From an uncultured Prevotella sp. (GTDB lineage: Bacteria > Bacteroidota > Bacteroidia > Bacteroidales > Bacteroidaceae): a stretch of 64,000 bases of DNA. The DNA lies in assembly GCA_900770395.1 (NCBI GenBank), contig CAAGKM010000046.1:1-64000 (forward strand), read 5' to 3'. Made by a program: the position numbers and the translations under genes. Position 1 is the stretch's first letter. Each line of letters opens with the position of its first letter. The notes beneath the pieces are model-generated. The model was given only the letters and a program-made list of their open reading frames with translations, was not told the DNA's origin and ran no database searches. This document shows, in pieces, positions 25,833 through 35,585 of this stretch.

Positions 25833-27053
25833 CTAAAAATTGAAGTAGAAGAAGTTAAACGTATATTTATAAGGACATAACAAAAGCACTGCGAGCATCA
25901 AAGACATCAATGACACCTCACCTATGATATGGTTCCGTGATGTTGCCATGCTAAAGACAAGAGATTTTACAAATTTACTTTCTATGACAAGCAGTGACAT
26001 TACAGCCGCCAATGAAGACACTATTATCTGTACTTCTAATTCACTGTTGACAAATATTCTTTCGGAATATTCCAACAGTTCTTCAAAGTTCTTAAATCTA
26101 AAGAGTTGCCATAATAGCATTGTTGTTATGACAACTAATGACCTGTATAACATTTTGAATATAACAGTCATTCTCTCATTTGAGAGACATGCGAGTTTTT
26201 CCACACATAAAAGTACACCATGACAGCATCCCCATAATAAGAATGGTAAACTTATTCCATGCCACAAGCCACTTACAACGAACGTCAACAATATGTTCAA
26301 GAACATTCTTGCCTTAGCCGTTCTGCTACCACCAAGAGGAATATACACATAATCCCTAAGCCAAGAGGTCAAAGTGATGTTCCATCTCGTCCAGAAATCC
26401 CTAAACGAAGTGGCAGAGTAAGGATTGTCAAAATTATATGGTAGTTTGATTCCACACCATAAAGCCAGTCCCACTGCAATAATTGAATAAGAGTAAAAAT
26501 CCATATAAAAACGGACACCCCAGACCAATGATTGGAAGAACAGGCTAACACCAAACAGTTCCGCATCCATATCAAGAAGAGTGTCTGCAACTATGAATTT
26601 CAGGAAACATCCGAATAACACCAGCTTAAATCCCTTATACAACGCCAAGTCTTGCCACTTTTGTTGTTGTGTCAACTGTGAAATAAAGTCTGAGGCTCTT
26701 ACTATAGGCCCTGCCATCATCTTGGGAAAGAAGAACAGATAAACTAACGTGTCTATTATGCCGTATTCTTTTCTGTCTTTATTTTGGTCTACAATAAACG
26801 AAATGCCGCTAAACGCAAAAACAGAATAGCCTACAAGCATCTGTATTGAGGAGAACGCCTTAAATACAACGAATCCTATCACTATCAGCAATATTACAAT
26901 CGTAGATAATATTCTCCGCAATTCCGCTTTACTTGTCTTATCAACTAAGACTATGAAAATTGACAAGAACAGGAACAGAAGGATGTTCAACCGTACCATC
27001 ACAAAGTAGCACAAGAGACTGATTCCCAACAACAAACAACTGCGCACTTTCAT
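25833..27053 (-). CDS. MBOAT-family membrane-bound O-acyltransferase
   Basis: 406 residues with about ten membrane helices. The MBOAT signature is present: SFRDFWTRWNITLTSWLRDY (about 212-231) and the catalytic His in VVSGLWHGISLPFLLWG (about 258-274), with an Asn/Asp partner upstream. Such AlgI/DltB-like enzymes move acyl groups across the membrane onto cell-surface glycans, often with an SGNH partner. The partner is directly upstream with a 4 bp overlap. The acceptor is unknown; the pair with the carbamoyltransferase suggests decoration of a surface polymer. Confidence 0.9.
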   Translation of the reverse strand: MKVRSCLLLGISLLCYFVMVRLNILLFLFLSIFIVLVDKTSKAELRRILSTIVILLIVIGFVVFKAFSSIQMLVGYSVFAFSGISFIVDQNKDRKEYGIIDTLVYLFFFPKMMAGPIVRASDFISQLTQQQKWQDLALYKGFKLVLFGCFLKFIVADTLLDMDAELFGVSLFFQSLVWGVRFYMDFYSYSIIAVGLALWCGIKLPYNFDNPYSATSFRDFWTRWNITLTSWLRDYVYIPLGGSRTAKARMFLNILLTFVVSGLWHGISLPFLLWGCCHGVLLCVEKLACLSNERMTVIFKMLYRSLVVITTMLLWQLFRFKNFEELLEYSERIFVNSELEVQIIVSSLAAVMSLLVIESKFVKSLVFSMATSRNHIIGEVSLMSLMLAVLLLCPYKYTFNFFYFNF

Positions 27054-29023
27054 AAGTCTATCCTCCTATAGAAAATGCCATCGTTAAATCCGAAAGTTCC
27101 AGCGAACCATAAATCCCAATCGTTTGCGCCAAACGAAGGATCCCATTCATCCCCTTTGGTATGGGTCAACTGCTTCACTTCCTTTGTCGAGAATGTATAT
27201 CTGAACAAATCCCAGTTGCCATCCTTATTGCCAGCAAAAACAAGATATTTTCCTGATGGTGACAAGGTTATATCCCATATATCAAAAGGCAATGACAACA
27301 CGTCAGAAGTTTTTCCTGACGAGAGGTCATATCGTTTGATATTGAAGAACTTTTCTTTTTTGATAAAGAATAAGCTTTTATCATCTAAAGAGAATATTGG
27401 TCGCCAACATTCTCTATCAGATTTAATACGTCTTACAAATTTCCCTTGTCTTAAGTCATAAATATAAATATTAGCTACCAGTTTGTTCTCATGACTCCAT
27501 TGCGGCATTGCCAACAATGAACCCGAATGATTGAACATTGGTATGGCCGCATAAAGATCTGCCTGGTTTATCTTTCGTGACATTCCCAGTACATTATCCT
27601 GTAAAATGACATCCGTCTCACTGCTCTCCTGGTTTCCTTCGGTATATACCAAGTATCGCATATCTGGAGAATAAGCAGGATGAACCAGTTCTTCAAAACT
27701 GCTAACAAGTGTATGCGGTATATCTTCTTTTTCAAAACGGCTAAGAAGTAAATATTTATCTCTGTCTTGTCCTTGATATAACAATATGCTGTCTTGGGGA
27801 TAAAACATAGGATAACGTTCATGCGTATTGGCTTTGCTGACATATTGTGTACCGTCCGCATATTGTCTCATCTCCTTAGCCAGAGCATTAGCAATAAGCT
27901 CATGTCCAACAGCGTTCAAATGCTCATCATGTGAAAAGAATGGAAAGTCTTTTGATTTCTTGAAGTCTGTTGTCAAGTCAATTGAACGAATTCCCAAACT
28001 CGATGCCGTGGAGGTAAAGAGGCGGTTAGGTGCAGTCATATCCAATTGCGATGCCGCGATGTCATATTTGTCCATTACCTCTTTTAACAAGACTGGTGAA
28101 ACTTGTTCTTTAGAGGGAATAAGAAGTACGACCAACTTCGCCCCAATCTTCTCCACTTCTTTTTTCCATTCTTTCAGGCATATCCCGAAAGCCTCTTTGT
28201 CAGCTCTCTTCTGCTCCGACTCTTCTTTATATAAGATATTGAAATCACGGTTTTCTTCAACTGTCGGGAAAAACGGTTCCGTCCATCGTCCTAACGGCAG
28301 AGAGTCGGTTGAGAATACATTATATGCCAAGAAACGATACAAATCAGATTTCTCCATCAGATAGTCCTGGTATGTCGCAGAATGTTCCTTGATATTGAAG
28401 AAATCATTAAACACGCCTATCTGGAGGAACACTACGTTGGGTGAAAGTTGTTTTCCTTTGTCCTTAAAGAAGTTCAACTCGTCGTAAAGTCCGGCACCAC
28501 TTATTCCTCCATTTACAATAACCTTGTTTGGAAAAGAAGAGAACAGACGGGTGGTAAACAATTCACCATAATCTACCTGTGCTCCTTGAGTGAATGAATC
28601 TCCGATGAACAGCCAGTCGCAGTTCTTTATAGTGTCATCAGCATTAGACAAATCATCCATTCTATACCCTTGACAGTTAGTCTTATATGTACTTACATAT
28701 TCATTGGTTCGGAATTCTTGTTGCAGATATGGCTTATTGAAATAATAACTGCCATGCAACTCATACAGATTAGGGATATTTTTGGCTGGACAGAACTCAC
28801 GGAACAGCAACTCAGAATGTAAGGCTATACTTGAAATTGCACACAAGTTGAATGCCCACACCTTTAGGCGCAGACTTTTGCTCTTTGAGACAAGGAATGA
28901 GACCAAAAGCAGCAATGCTGTAATTGCCAATGTCACGCCCCAGCTTTTAGACAGCATGAGAAACAACAATGGATTCCACAACAACAATGCCCATAATATG
29001 CAATTTGTTTGCCCAGTTTTCAT
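27050..29023 (-). CDS. SGNH hydrolase/acyltransferase with C-terminal TolB-like beta-propeller
   Basis: 657 residues. Two or three N-terminal helices (about 8-75), then an SGNH domain: block I WLFIGDSFTQGAQVDY (Ser near 146), GGISGAG (block II), LQIGVFNDF (Asn, block III) and HDEHLNAVGHELIANAL (Asp-x-x-His). Beyond about 410 there are repeats such as YSPDMRYLVYTEG, FSLDDKSLFFI, LSPSGKYLVFAGNKDGNWDL and KQLTHTKGDEWDPSFG: a WD40-like/TolB propeller. It could finish O-acyl transfer from the MBOAT in the periplasm while the propeller binds the polymer. The SGNH-propeller combination is uncommon. It overlaps both neighbours by 4 bp. Confidence 0.82.
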   Translation of the reverse strand: MKTGQTNCILWALLLWNPLLFLMLSKSWGVTLAITALLLLVSFLVSKSKSLRLKVWAFNLCAISSIALHSELLFREFCPAKNIPNLYELHGSYYFNKPYLQQEFRTNEYVSTYKTNCQGYRMDDLSNADDTIKNCDWLFIGDSFTQGAQVDYGELFTTRLFSSFPNKVIVNGGISGAGLYDELNFFKDKGKQLSPNVVFLQIGVFNDFFNIKEHSATYQDYLMEKSDLYRFLAYNVFSTDSLPLGRWTEPFFPTVEENRDFNILYKEESEQKRADKEAFGICLKEWKKEVEKIGAKLVVLLIPSKEQVSPVLLKEVMDKYDIAASQLDMTAPNRLFTSTASSLGIRSIDLTTDFKKSKDFPFFSHDEHLNAVGHELIANALAKEMRQYADGTQYVSKANTHERYPMFYPQDSILLYQGQDRDKYLLLSRFEKEDIPHTLVSSFEELVHPAYSPDMRYLVYTEGNQESSETDVILQDNVLGMSRKINQADLYAAIPMFNHSGSLLAMPQWSHENKLVANIYIYDLRQGKFVRRIKSDRECWRPIFSLDDKSLFFIKKEKFFNIKRYDLSSGKTSDVLSLPFDIWDITLSPSGKYLVFAGNKDGNWDLFRYTFSTKEVKQLTHTKGDEWDPSFGANDWDLWFAGTFGFNDGIFYRRIDL

Positions 29024-30369
29024 TTTGTTTCGTTCAATTCTTCTATTACACCTTTATATCGTTTATCTATAGCCACATAAGACCATCCGTTGTCCTTAGC
29101 TACAGCTATGGCTTTCTTCATCAAAGCACACATCATTGGGATTTGAGTAAGACGTTGAGCCTCTTCAAAAGAAATGGCAATATTATCATTTGCAAGTTCT
29201 GAAACAGCCAATCCAGAAACAATGCGATTATCATTGAGACGGGTAATCTCTGATTTTACGTCATTTATGAACAGGCTCTCTTTCATTATACTTAACTCTA
29301 TCGCATCACCTTTTGTTTTGAAATCCAATACATGAGGATAACCTAAGATATCGGAATGAAGACCAACCATCTTTGGATTTATTCTGGCAAAAACATCTCT
29401 ATCAAACTCAACCCAAAGCAAAGGATTGTGTTTGTCTTTGTCATACACAGACGATCTAAGATATTGGATATTTGGTGAGACATTGAGCATATTTGCAGCA
29501 ATATAATACACACAGCTAAGGGTGCTTTGAGTCTTGTCGGAAACCATTTCCTTCACCAGCTTGTTCTTAATAGAGATTTTTCCTGATGCAAGGATTACCG
29601 CTTTTGTATTTGGGACATTCACGCCATCTTCGAAAACGAGTTCTACATCTAATAATTTTGCGTTCTTCTTATAATCGTATGACATACCAATATTGTATGG
29701 TACGCTTATAGAAGAGCACATTGCAGATAATGCTGCTTTTACCGTGTCTTCATTTCCCTCAATGAATTCCTGTTTCTGATTGCGTATGTTTTGGTATTCT
29801 GCAAAGGACTTCGCATTTTCTCGTTCTTCCCTTGCATCTTCAATCTGGTTGAACAAGTCACATGCTTCCTGCCATCCTTGTTGACGTTCTTCTGTCAGCC
29901 TGTTAAGATGCTGACGTATATAGTCCTTTTCTGAAACTTTCTCAGACTTGGTCATATCAAAGTTGAGGAAGCTGACTTCCTTTCGCAAGTCATCCTCAAC
30001 ATTTGCTTTTGTCGGCTTTGGCATAGTAAACTTTTTGCGTTGATACTTATTCGGAGACAAGTCCATCAACTCCTTATTGTATTTACTTACTCCATAAACC
30101 TTTGTCATCTCACGATGCATGGATGTATAACGCCTATTCTCTTTCTCATAAGCATGGAGCATATCCATTGTAACCTTATTATAGGCATTCTTATATTCAT
30201 TTGTTCTACGTGCGGAAGCTTCTGAAATACCATCTGTTATCAGGGTATAATCACCAAATGAGTTAAGTTCTATTGTACCTCCTCCATATCTTGGATATGA
30301 AGCAGAAAAATATTGTTTGCAACTTGGTATTATATTGGGTTGCTGAGCCTTTATATGTAATTTCTGCAT
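29020..30369 (-). CDS. Conserved protein of unknown function in the kinase/Hxs operon
   Basis: 449 residues from the ATG at 30369; the frame extends to a TTG at 30378, which is less likely. It starts with an odd Tyr/Gly-rich beta segment (YFSASYPRYGGGTIELNSFG), followed by a charged helical stretch to about 200 (ERQQGWQEACDLFNQIEDAR) and a beta-alpha domain (VELVFEDGVNVPNTKAVIL, ASGKISIKNKLVKEM, LLWVEFDRDVFARI). There is no signal peptide or membrane helix, so it is cytoplasmic. I recognise no family. It overlaps the SGNH gene by 4 bp and follows the Zn/PH-like gene by 10 bp, so it belongs to the operon. Confidence 0.55.
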   Translation of the reverse strand: MQKLHIKAQQPNIIPSCKQYFSASYPRYGGGTIELNSFGDYTLITDGISEASARRTNEYKNAYNKVTMDMLHAYEKENRRYTSMHREMTKVYGVSKYNKELMDLSPNKYQRKKFTMPKPTKANVEDDLRKEVSFLNFDMTKSEKVSEKDYIRQHLNRLTEERQQGWQEACDLFNQIEDAREERENAKSFAEYQNIRNQKQEFIEGNEDTVKAALSAMCSSISVPYNIGMSYDYKKNAKLLDVELVFEDGVNVPNTKAVILASGKISIKNKLVKEMVSDKTQSTLSCVYYIAANMLNVSPNIQYLRSSVYDKDKHNPLLWVEFDRDVFARINPKMVGLHSDILGYPHVLDFKTKGDAIELSIMKESLFINDVKSEITRLNDNRIVSGLAVSELANDNIAISFEEAQRLTQIPMMCALMKKAIAVAKDNGWSYVAIDKRYKGVIEELNETK

Positions 30370-30379
30370 AATGATCAAT

Positions 30380-31504
30380 TTATACGTTTATATACGACAA
30401 CAGGTTCATCATAAACCAACTGTCGAAACCTTGGAAAACTTGTCGTTGAGCTTTTGCTCCTTCCAGATGTATTTCTATACCGTCAGAATATGGAGTCATA
30501 CCAGCCAACTTTTTATAAGGAATCTTCAGAGACCTTGTTGTAGAGTGAAAACAGATATTCTTATTAGTCAATATCAATGTCCCGACACCGACTGTCTCCA
30601 TTGTTGACCTTTCTACAGGATGTCCCTTAGAGCCTCCCGTACGATAATAAACACCTTTCATCACCCTAAATGACATACCGTTGTGTCTGCCCACCCATTC
30701 ACGGGTAATTTTTTCTTGCAGCATTGTCACATTATCGTATGTCCATATCATTCCTTCTCCTTGTGTCAGCATAATAGGAAGATTCATCGGTCTGAAATTT
30801 GGCATATTACCGTTTTGCAGTTGTCTCAAGATACCAGCTTGTTGTATTTTCTCTATGTCAGAGCCATTGTATTTGACAGGCAGATTGTTTATCGGCAGTC
30901 GCAAAGAATTGGAAAATTCATCCATCTGAGCCTGTTCTCCACTTGAAATCAATCCGTCGTTCAGGAATTTATGCGCAGCCTTATTGAGTACAGCAAGCCC
31001 AGCCTCTTCCCTCATAGATGTGGTAATTGGCAGCAGACCAGCTATGATCTGCAACCGTCTCTCCACTTTCTGCATTGGCTCTCTTTCTACAAAGAAACTC
31101 ATCAACACACCTTGATACAGGCGTGTGGCAAGTTTATCCAACTCTCCGCCTTTGTTCAATGCGCTTTGGGAAATGTTTACATTGTGAATGAAAACGTCTA
31201 TCTTTTGCAGATGCTCCTTGGTTATAGGCAGATGTATTCTATCTGTGAAATGCACAATTCCCAGACGGCAACAATCCTCTATATCCTCTGTATTCAGATA
31301 ATTGTTGCTTTGTACAGACTTTATTTTATTTATTACATTGATAATATTATCATTGCCAACAAAATATGCACGAAGTGCAGCAAGAAGTTCTGCAACTCCT
31401 TGCTTATGTTTCTCCTCACATTCTTTATGAACGTGAAAGAAAAGACCAGCGGATTGTCCGCAATATTTACATTTCATGCCAAAAACAGTTTTATTTAATT
31501 TCAT
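30380..31504 (-). CDS. Zinc-finger and PH/GRAM-like domain protein
   Basis: 374 residues (start at 31504, or Met10 at 31477, just after the previous stop). The N-terminus has a small Zn knot, CKYCG...HVHKEC (about 12-29). The middle is helical. The last ~110 residues have the pattern of a bacterial PH/GRAM-like domain: MKGVYYRTGGSKG, then VGTLILTNKNICFHSTTRSL and KIPYKKLAGMTPYSDGIEIH, as in proteins that test lipid or substrate signals. It overlaps the Prim-Pol-like gene upstream by 14 bp. Domain calls are by pattern; the cellular role is unknown, perhaps an adaptor between the kinase module and a target. Confidence 0.6.
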   Translation of the reverse strand: MKLNKTVFGMKCKYCGQSAGLFFHVHKECEEKHKQGVAELLAALRAYFVGNDNIINVINKIKSVQSNNYLNTEDIEDCCRLGIVHFTDRIHLPITKEHLQKIDVFIHNVNISQSALNKGGELDKLATRLYQGVLMSFFVEREPMQKVERRLQIIAGLLPITTSMREEAGLAVLNKAAHKFLNDGLISSGEQAQMDEFSNSLRLPINNLPVKYNGSDIEKIQQAGILRQLQNGNMPNFRPMNLPIMLTQGEGMIWTYDNVTMLQEKITREWVGRHNGMSFRVMKGVYYRTGGSKGHPVERSTMETVGVGTLILTNKNICFHSTTRSLKIPYKKLAGMTPYSDGIEIHLEGAKAQRQVFQGFDSWFMMNLLSYINV

Positions 31505-32981
31505 CGATACTTTTTTTCAAATCTAATAACAAGTCTTCGTCAATACGTTTACTGTCTTTACATTTATCCCAAAGCATAAATAAATCTTCTATAGAACCCT
31601 TTACATAGCCAAAGATTATCATTTCGGCCAGATTGAAATTGGCTAAATCTGAATTCGAATGTTTAAAACAATCTTCTGCTTTATCGTATTGTTCTGTTTT
31701 AATATAATAGACTCCTAACGAATTAAAGCCTTCTGCCGACTTGCATTGTTGCAACCATAAATACGAGTCTTCAAAATGGACATATCCTCCCATACTATCT
31801 TGTGAATCCTTCAATTTTGTTATATAGCAGAAATGACTATATCTTTTTCTATTCTCGTCATATTTATACCATTCATAAGCAACTTTACCACACAAATTGA
31901 CAAGGAGATTATCAATATCATTAATAGAAATGACCTGTGGCTCATTTAACGGTATTGTAGCAGTTGTATTGATAAATTCATACTGGTTATAATAATCGGT
32001 TTTTGATGGTGGTGCAACAAGATGTCCCTTCCAATATAATTCCAATCGAGTGAAATCTATTATATTATACTTCTCGGGAGGTAAGCTCATGCCATAATAA
32101 TATATCGTTGCATTTTCTGCCACTTTTTTTGAAGTGAAAGCTGCAATATCTAAATCTAAATTAACATCTTCGCATTTAAAAATAATATGTATTCCTTTTC
32201 CACTTCCACTTTTCACAACCCATTGATAATCTTTTGGTAGATTTAATAAGTGTAGACAATATTCTAAAAATGAGACTTTGTCGTATGGGACAACTTTGGA
32301 AACATCCCACAAATCATAATTGTCATTTTCAAAGCAACCATCTATATCGATTGCTCTGATATTATTATAGCCACAAATTGTTCCTATACCAGTTTTGTTT
32401 TTCCATGATAGATTAGTAATATATTCATTGTTTTGTGGGGATATTATATAGTCTTTCCAATTTGTTTCTATTGGATTTTTGAACGAATCAAAATTCGCTA
32501 GCCTTCTATCTATGAATGGTTCATATTCATAAGCCATGTCGTGTATTCTATCATTTTCTTTTCTTGAACCAAGAATTTGTGTAATATTCATACCCATGAG
32601 ATTATAGATATATGCAGAGACTTCTAATTGCTGTTCAAAAGATTCAAATTTGAATGGGGATTCACTCAATTGAGATATCCATCCAATACCATAGGCAATG
32701 GATTCTACAACATAGCGAACATCTTCTTCAACAAACCCACATTGAGAAGTTATAAATTGTATGTATTGACACAACGTAGGTTGTGCCGGTTGCGAATGTT
32801 TATAAGATTCTAATATTTCTTTACCTCGCATTACAAGCACCTGCTTAATTATAAATTTCAATGACCTTGGCCCATATTTGAAAGCATTAAGGTCTGATAG
32901 AATATTATAAAGTCTAAGATCTGAAACTATAACCTTACCATATTCGGCTACGACTTTCTTTATTATATATTGGAGAACCAT
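31491..32981 (-). CDS. Prim-Pol (AEP-like) protein with shared N-terminal domain and TPR-like tail
   Basis: 496 residues from the ATG at 32981. This start aligns MVLQYIIKKVVAEYG with MKLQDAIKTLVKQFG of the 473-residue operon protein; a longer frame to 33059 overlaps hxsC. Residues 1-110 are a domain shared with that protein. Residues 195-340 resemble the bifunctional primase/polymerase fold: NIRAIDIDG (DxD, 207-215), WVVKSGSGKGIHIIF (254-268, motif with His) and WKGHLVAPPSKT (317-328). The C-terminus (about 405-475) has Sel1/TPR-like repeats (SLGVYYIKTEQYDKAEDCF). It could polymerise nucleotides or sense them; activity is inference. It lies 37 bp after hxsC, the widest gap within the operon core. 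Confidence 0.68.
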   Translation of the reverse strand: MVLQYIIKKVVAEYGKVIVSDLRLYNILSDLNAFKYGPRSLKFIIKQVLVMRGKEILESYKHSQPAQPTLCQYIQFITSQCGFVEEDVRYVVESIAYGIGWISQLSESPFKFESFEQQLEVSAYIYNLMGMNITQILGSRKENDRIHDMAYEYEPFIDRRLANFDSFKNPIETNWKDYIISPQNNEYITNLSWKNKTGIGTICGYNNIRAIDIDGCFENDNYDLWDVSKVVPYDKVSFLEYCLHLLNLPKDYQWVVKSGSGKGIHIIFKCEDVNLDLDIAAFTSKKVAENATIYYYGMSLPPEKYNIIDFTRLELYWKGHLVAPPSKTDYYNQYEFINTTATIPLNEPQVISINDIDNLLVNLCGKVAYEWYKYDENRKRYSHFCYITKLKDSQDSMGGYVHFEDSYLWLQQCKSAEGFNSLGVYYIKTEQYDKAEDCFKHSNSDLANFNLAEMIIFGYVKGSIEDLFMLWDKCKDSKRIDEDLLLDLKKSIDEIK

Positions 32982-33018
32982 ATAATATATATTTTTTGAA
33001 ACGCTATATTCATTAATT

Positions 33019-33909
33019 TTATAGGATAAAGCTCGTCGCTTCCAATCCTTTATATTCATACCTAGATGTACTAAACAGTCCGCAGCACATCTCTTTCATA
33101 CTACATCCATCACATACTTCCGGATAGTAGTTTTTCCAATCAGATATGCTCTTCTTGGCAAAGCCATGGAGGTCTTGTGGCATAAGGCATAACGGGATGT
33201 TGTAAATGGCTACTTCATGATGCCAATCATCAAGGAAATGAACAGCTTCACCAAGTTCCTTCATATATTCTATTGGCTCAATCCAGATTCTGTCACTTTT
33301 GCTGTCAGCAAAGCCTGTACGCTCCATACCCATAAATGCAGTCCATGCTACGAACGATAAGTTCTTATGGATGAACTTTGCCATTGGCAAGAAACGTTGA
33401 TAGTTTAGACAGTTCATAACAATACGCAACTCTATGCAGCCACCTTGCATGACAATATTGTAAAGTCCGTTCATTGTCTCAACGTATGCGCCTTTAGCTC
33501 CTGCTATCATATCATGGTCACCCTCATAATCAGAATGTAATGGAATACCCAAAAAGAGTTTGTCTTCTCCAGCCTCTACAATTTTTTGGGCATAGTCAAA
33601 ATCTTTGAAGTTTCTGCCATTTGTCAAGATATGAATGTCTGTATATGGCAGTTCTTTACGGATTAGCTCTATAAGGTCAACAAGTTTGTCACCAAGCAGA
33701 GTCGGCTCTCCACCAGTAATTCCAATGCAGGGCAAATCCTTAGGAGCCTTCTTTATGCGCTCAACATTCTGGATATACAACTCATCTATATCATTAAGAC
33801 GTTTGGGAGGTTGGCAGCACATGATACAATGATTGTTACATTGTTCGGTAACAAACAATGTATTGTCATTTGAATGGATGTTTATCTCGCGCTGTTTCAT
33901 CATAACCAT
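33019..33909 (-). CDS. hxsC: His-Xaa-Ser system radical SAM maturase HxsC
   Basis: 296 residues (ATGs at 33909, 33903 and 33900 are all possible; the last two overlap the hxsB stop). The radical SAM cluster motif is VTEQCNNHCIMCCQPP (Cys at about 24, 28 and 31), followed by GITGGEPTLLGDKL (the GGE motif). C-terminal cysteines (CDGCSMKEMCCG, near 269-280) probably bind another Fe-S cluster. It is the second, shorter radical SAM enzyme of the cassette and would act with HxsB on the His-Xaa-Ser protein HxsA. The modification is not known. Family assignment rests on gene order, size and motifs. Confidence 0.85.
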   Translation of the reverse strand: MVMMKQREINIHSNDNTLFVTEQCNNHCIMCCQPPKRLNDIDELYIQNVERIKKAPKDLPCIGITGGEPTLLGDKLVDLIELIRKELPYTDIHILTNGRNFKDFDYAQKIVEAGEDKLFLGIPLHSDYEGDHDMIAGAKGAYVETMNGLYNIVMQGGCIELRIVMNCLNYQRFLPMAKFIHKNLSFVAWTAFMGMERTGFADSKSDRIWIEPIEYMKELGEAVHFLDDWHHEVAIYNIPLCLMPQDLHGFAKKSISDWKNYYPEVCDGCSMKEMCCGLFSTSRYEYKGLEATSFIL

Positions 33910-35297
33910 GTTTTAAATATTGGCATCACTTCTTCCTTTCTGTCAATAATCAGTGATATAAGGTATTCTATGATAGCCTTATTCTTTTTACATAACAAAG
34001 AAGTTGGGCGATAGCCATAAATATCCTTTTGGGTAGAATGATTTCTGACAGGGTCTGCTCCGCAATAAGCACGTACACCACAATCGGAGCATCCGGCAAG
34101 CACTTCATTTGACCATACTTTCGACCAAGAATGAACTTTCTTACTGTTGAGTAACTGCTCGTAGGATTCTCTCATACTACCAATACGGAATGTAAAATCT
34201 CCTTCTTCCGCCAACATCCTTGACTCGTCAGATGCATATAGATAACCGTCATAGTTATATACAAGTACGGAGTTGACAATACCTGCAGGTGATTGTAAAT
34301 CAACAAATCCTGTACACCACGGAGTAAGTATCTTTCGCAAAATGATGGCAGCAAACTCCTCTATCATTAGTGTTCCCTGTTTGTTGATAGATAAGATATG
34401 TTCAAATGCCTGTTTGTAGAAAGCTATAAACCTGTCAGTGTAGTGTTCCCAATCAGCATTCTCGCTTGCCAAGCCATACGGATTCAATGCCCGTAAAAAA
34501 ATACTATGAAATCCTAACTTCACATATTCGTCAACAATTTCTTTCGGATAATCTAAAGCAAGCTCTGATGTAGTCATCAACGCTGCCACCTGATCTTCTC
34601 CCAAATTAGTTCTTGCTTTTTGGATGCCTTTTACAACTCTCTCGTAACTGTCAATCTTGCCTCTATTCTTATTATGCAACAATGAAGGACCGTCAAGAGA
34701 AGTGGAAATCAAGACATGATAGGTCTTACAGATGTCAAGCACCTCATCTGTCAAGTTTATGCTGTTAGTACATAAAACATAACGCATGTGACGTTGCTCT
34801 GTCTTGTTGATTTCCTCTGCCTGTTCTATTCCGTATCTCAGCAGTTTAGGCTCCAAAGAAGGCTCACCGCCTTGGAACTCCATAGTAAGCCATTGCGAAC
34901 GTGATTTGAACATCAGACGTACAGCATGTTCCATTGTCTCAAATGACATTGACTTGTGGGCACAATGCTCATCCTGGCTTGAAGCCTGACAATAAACACA
35001 GTTTTGATTACACCGTAACGTCAACACAAAAATATGTAACGCAGTGCCGTCATCCATAAACCGTTTCTTTTCTGCAAGACGCTCAGCATAAATATCCAGT
35101 AAAGCAGGTATCTTTCTCTCCGATATAAAGAAGTTAGCTACCAATGATTTATACAAATTGCCTTTTGTGTCCATCGTATGGCTCACGATAGAATTGACCG
35201 TACCATTTGGTACAGTCATCATATCCCCAAGTTCATTCACAAGAACTTCTTTGCCGGATATTCTTGTAAAAGTAAAAGGCAACAAGTTATATTTCAT
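33900..35297 (-). CDS. hxsB: His-Xaa-Ser system radical SAM maturase HxsB
   Basis: 465 residues, the usual HxsB length. The N-terminus YNLLPFTFTRISGKEVLVNE is typical. Radical SAM motif LTLRCNQNCVYCQASS has Cys at 95, 99 and 102; MEFQGGEPSLE carries the GGE motif. The C-terminal SPASM-like cysteines include CSDCGVRAYCGADPVRN (about 414-430). It probably installs a post-translational change on the repeat region of HxsA. It overlaps hxsD by 11 bp and hxsC by about 10 bp. Confidence 0.87.
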   Translation of the reverse strand: MKYNLLPFTFTRISGKEVLVNELGDMMTVPNGTVNSIVSHTMDTKGNLYKSLVANFFISERKIPALLDIYAERLAEKKRFMDDGTALHIFVLTLRCNQNCVYCQASSQDEHCAHKSMSFETMEHAVRLMFKSRSQWLTMEFQGGEPSLEPKLLRYGIEQAEEINKTEQRHMRYVLCTNSINLTDEVLDICKTYHVLISTSLDGPSLLHNKNRGKIDSYERVVKGIQKARTNLGEDQVAALMTTSELALDYPKEIVDEYVKLGFHSIFLRALNPYGLASENADWEHYTDRFIAFYKQAFEHILSINKQGTLMIEEFAAIILRKILTPWCTGFVDLQSPAGIVNSVLVYNYDGYLYASDESRMLAEEGDFTFRIGSMRESYEQLLNSKKVHSWSKVWSNEVLAGCSDCGVRAYCGADPVRNHSTQKDIYGYRPTSLLCKKNKAIIEYLISLIIDRKEEVMPIFKTWL

Positions 35298-35580
35298 CTT
35301 CGTCTATGTCATCAAAATCTGCAAAAGCCTTGGCATATAGAATCGTTCTTATGTCGTGGGTCTCTTCTTCTATTATCTGTCGGAGTTTATAATCATTTAG
35401 GGCAGCAAGCAATATCTCTTCTGTGCGCTTATCGTCTTCATGATTGATTGGAGTTATTTTAAGCAGCTCCGTATAGTCATCAATAAGATTTCTATTTATA
35501 GTGTAGCTATTTGCTAAACTATAAACCGCTTTTGAGACGCATGCGTCAGAATATATTCTTTTGTCTATTCGTAATTCCAT
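35287..35580 (-). CDS. hxsD: His-Xaa-Ser system protein HxsD
   Basis: 97 residues, small, acidic at the C-terminus (DFDDIDEDEI). ELRIDKRIYSDACVSKAVYS with the following YTINRNL fits HxsD, the small conserved partner of Hxs radical SAM cassettes. It may serve as a recognition chaperone between HxsA and the maturases, as RRE-like proteins do; that is inference. It lies 5 bp after hxsA and overlaps hxsB by 11 bp. Confidence 0.82.
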   Translation of the reverse strand: MELRIDKRIYSDACVSKAVYSLANSYTINRNLIDDYTELLKITPINHEDDKRTEEILLAALNDYKLRQIIEEETHDIRTILYAKAFADFDDIDEDEI

Positions 35581-35585
35581 ACCAT

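Noticed and set aside
33019..35297. Anaerobic sulfatase or PQQ-type maturases as identity of the radical SAM genes
   Set aside because: No sulfatase or PqqA is nearby, while a His-Xaa-Ser protein and HxsD lie directly upstream, which fits HxsB/HxsC better.
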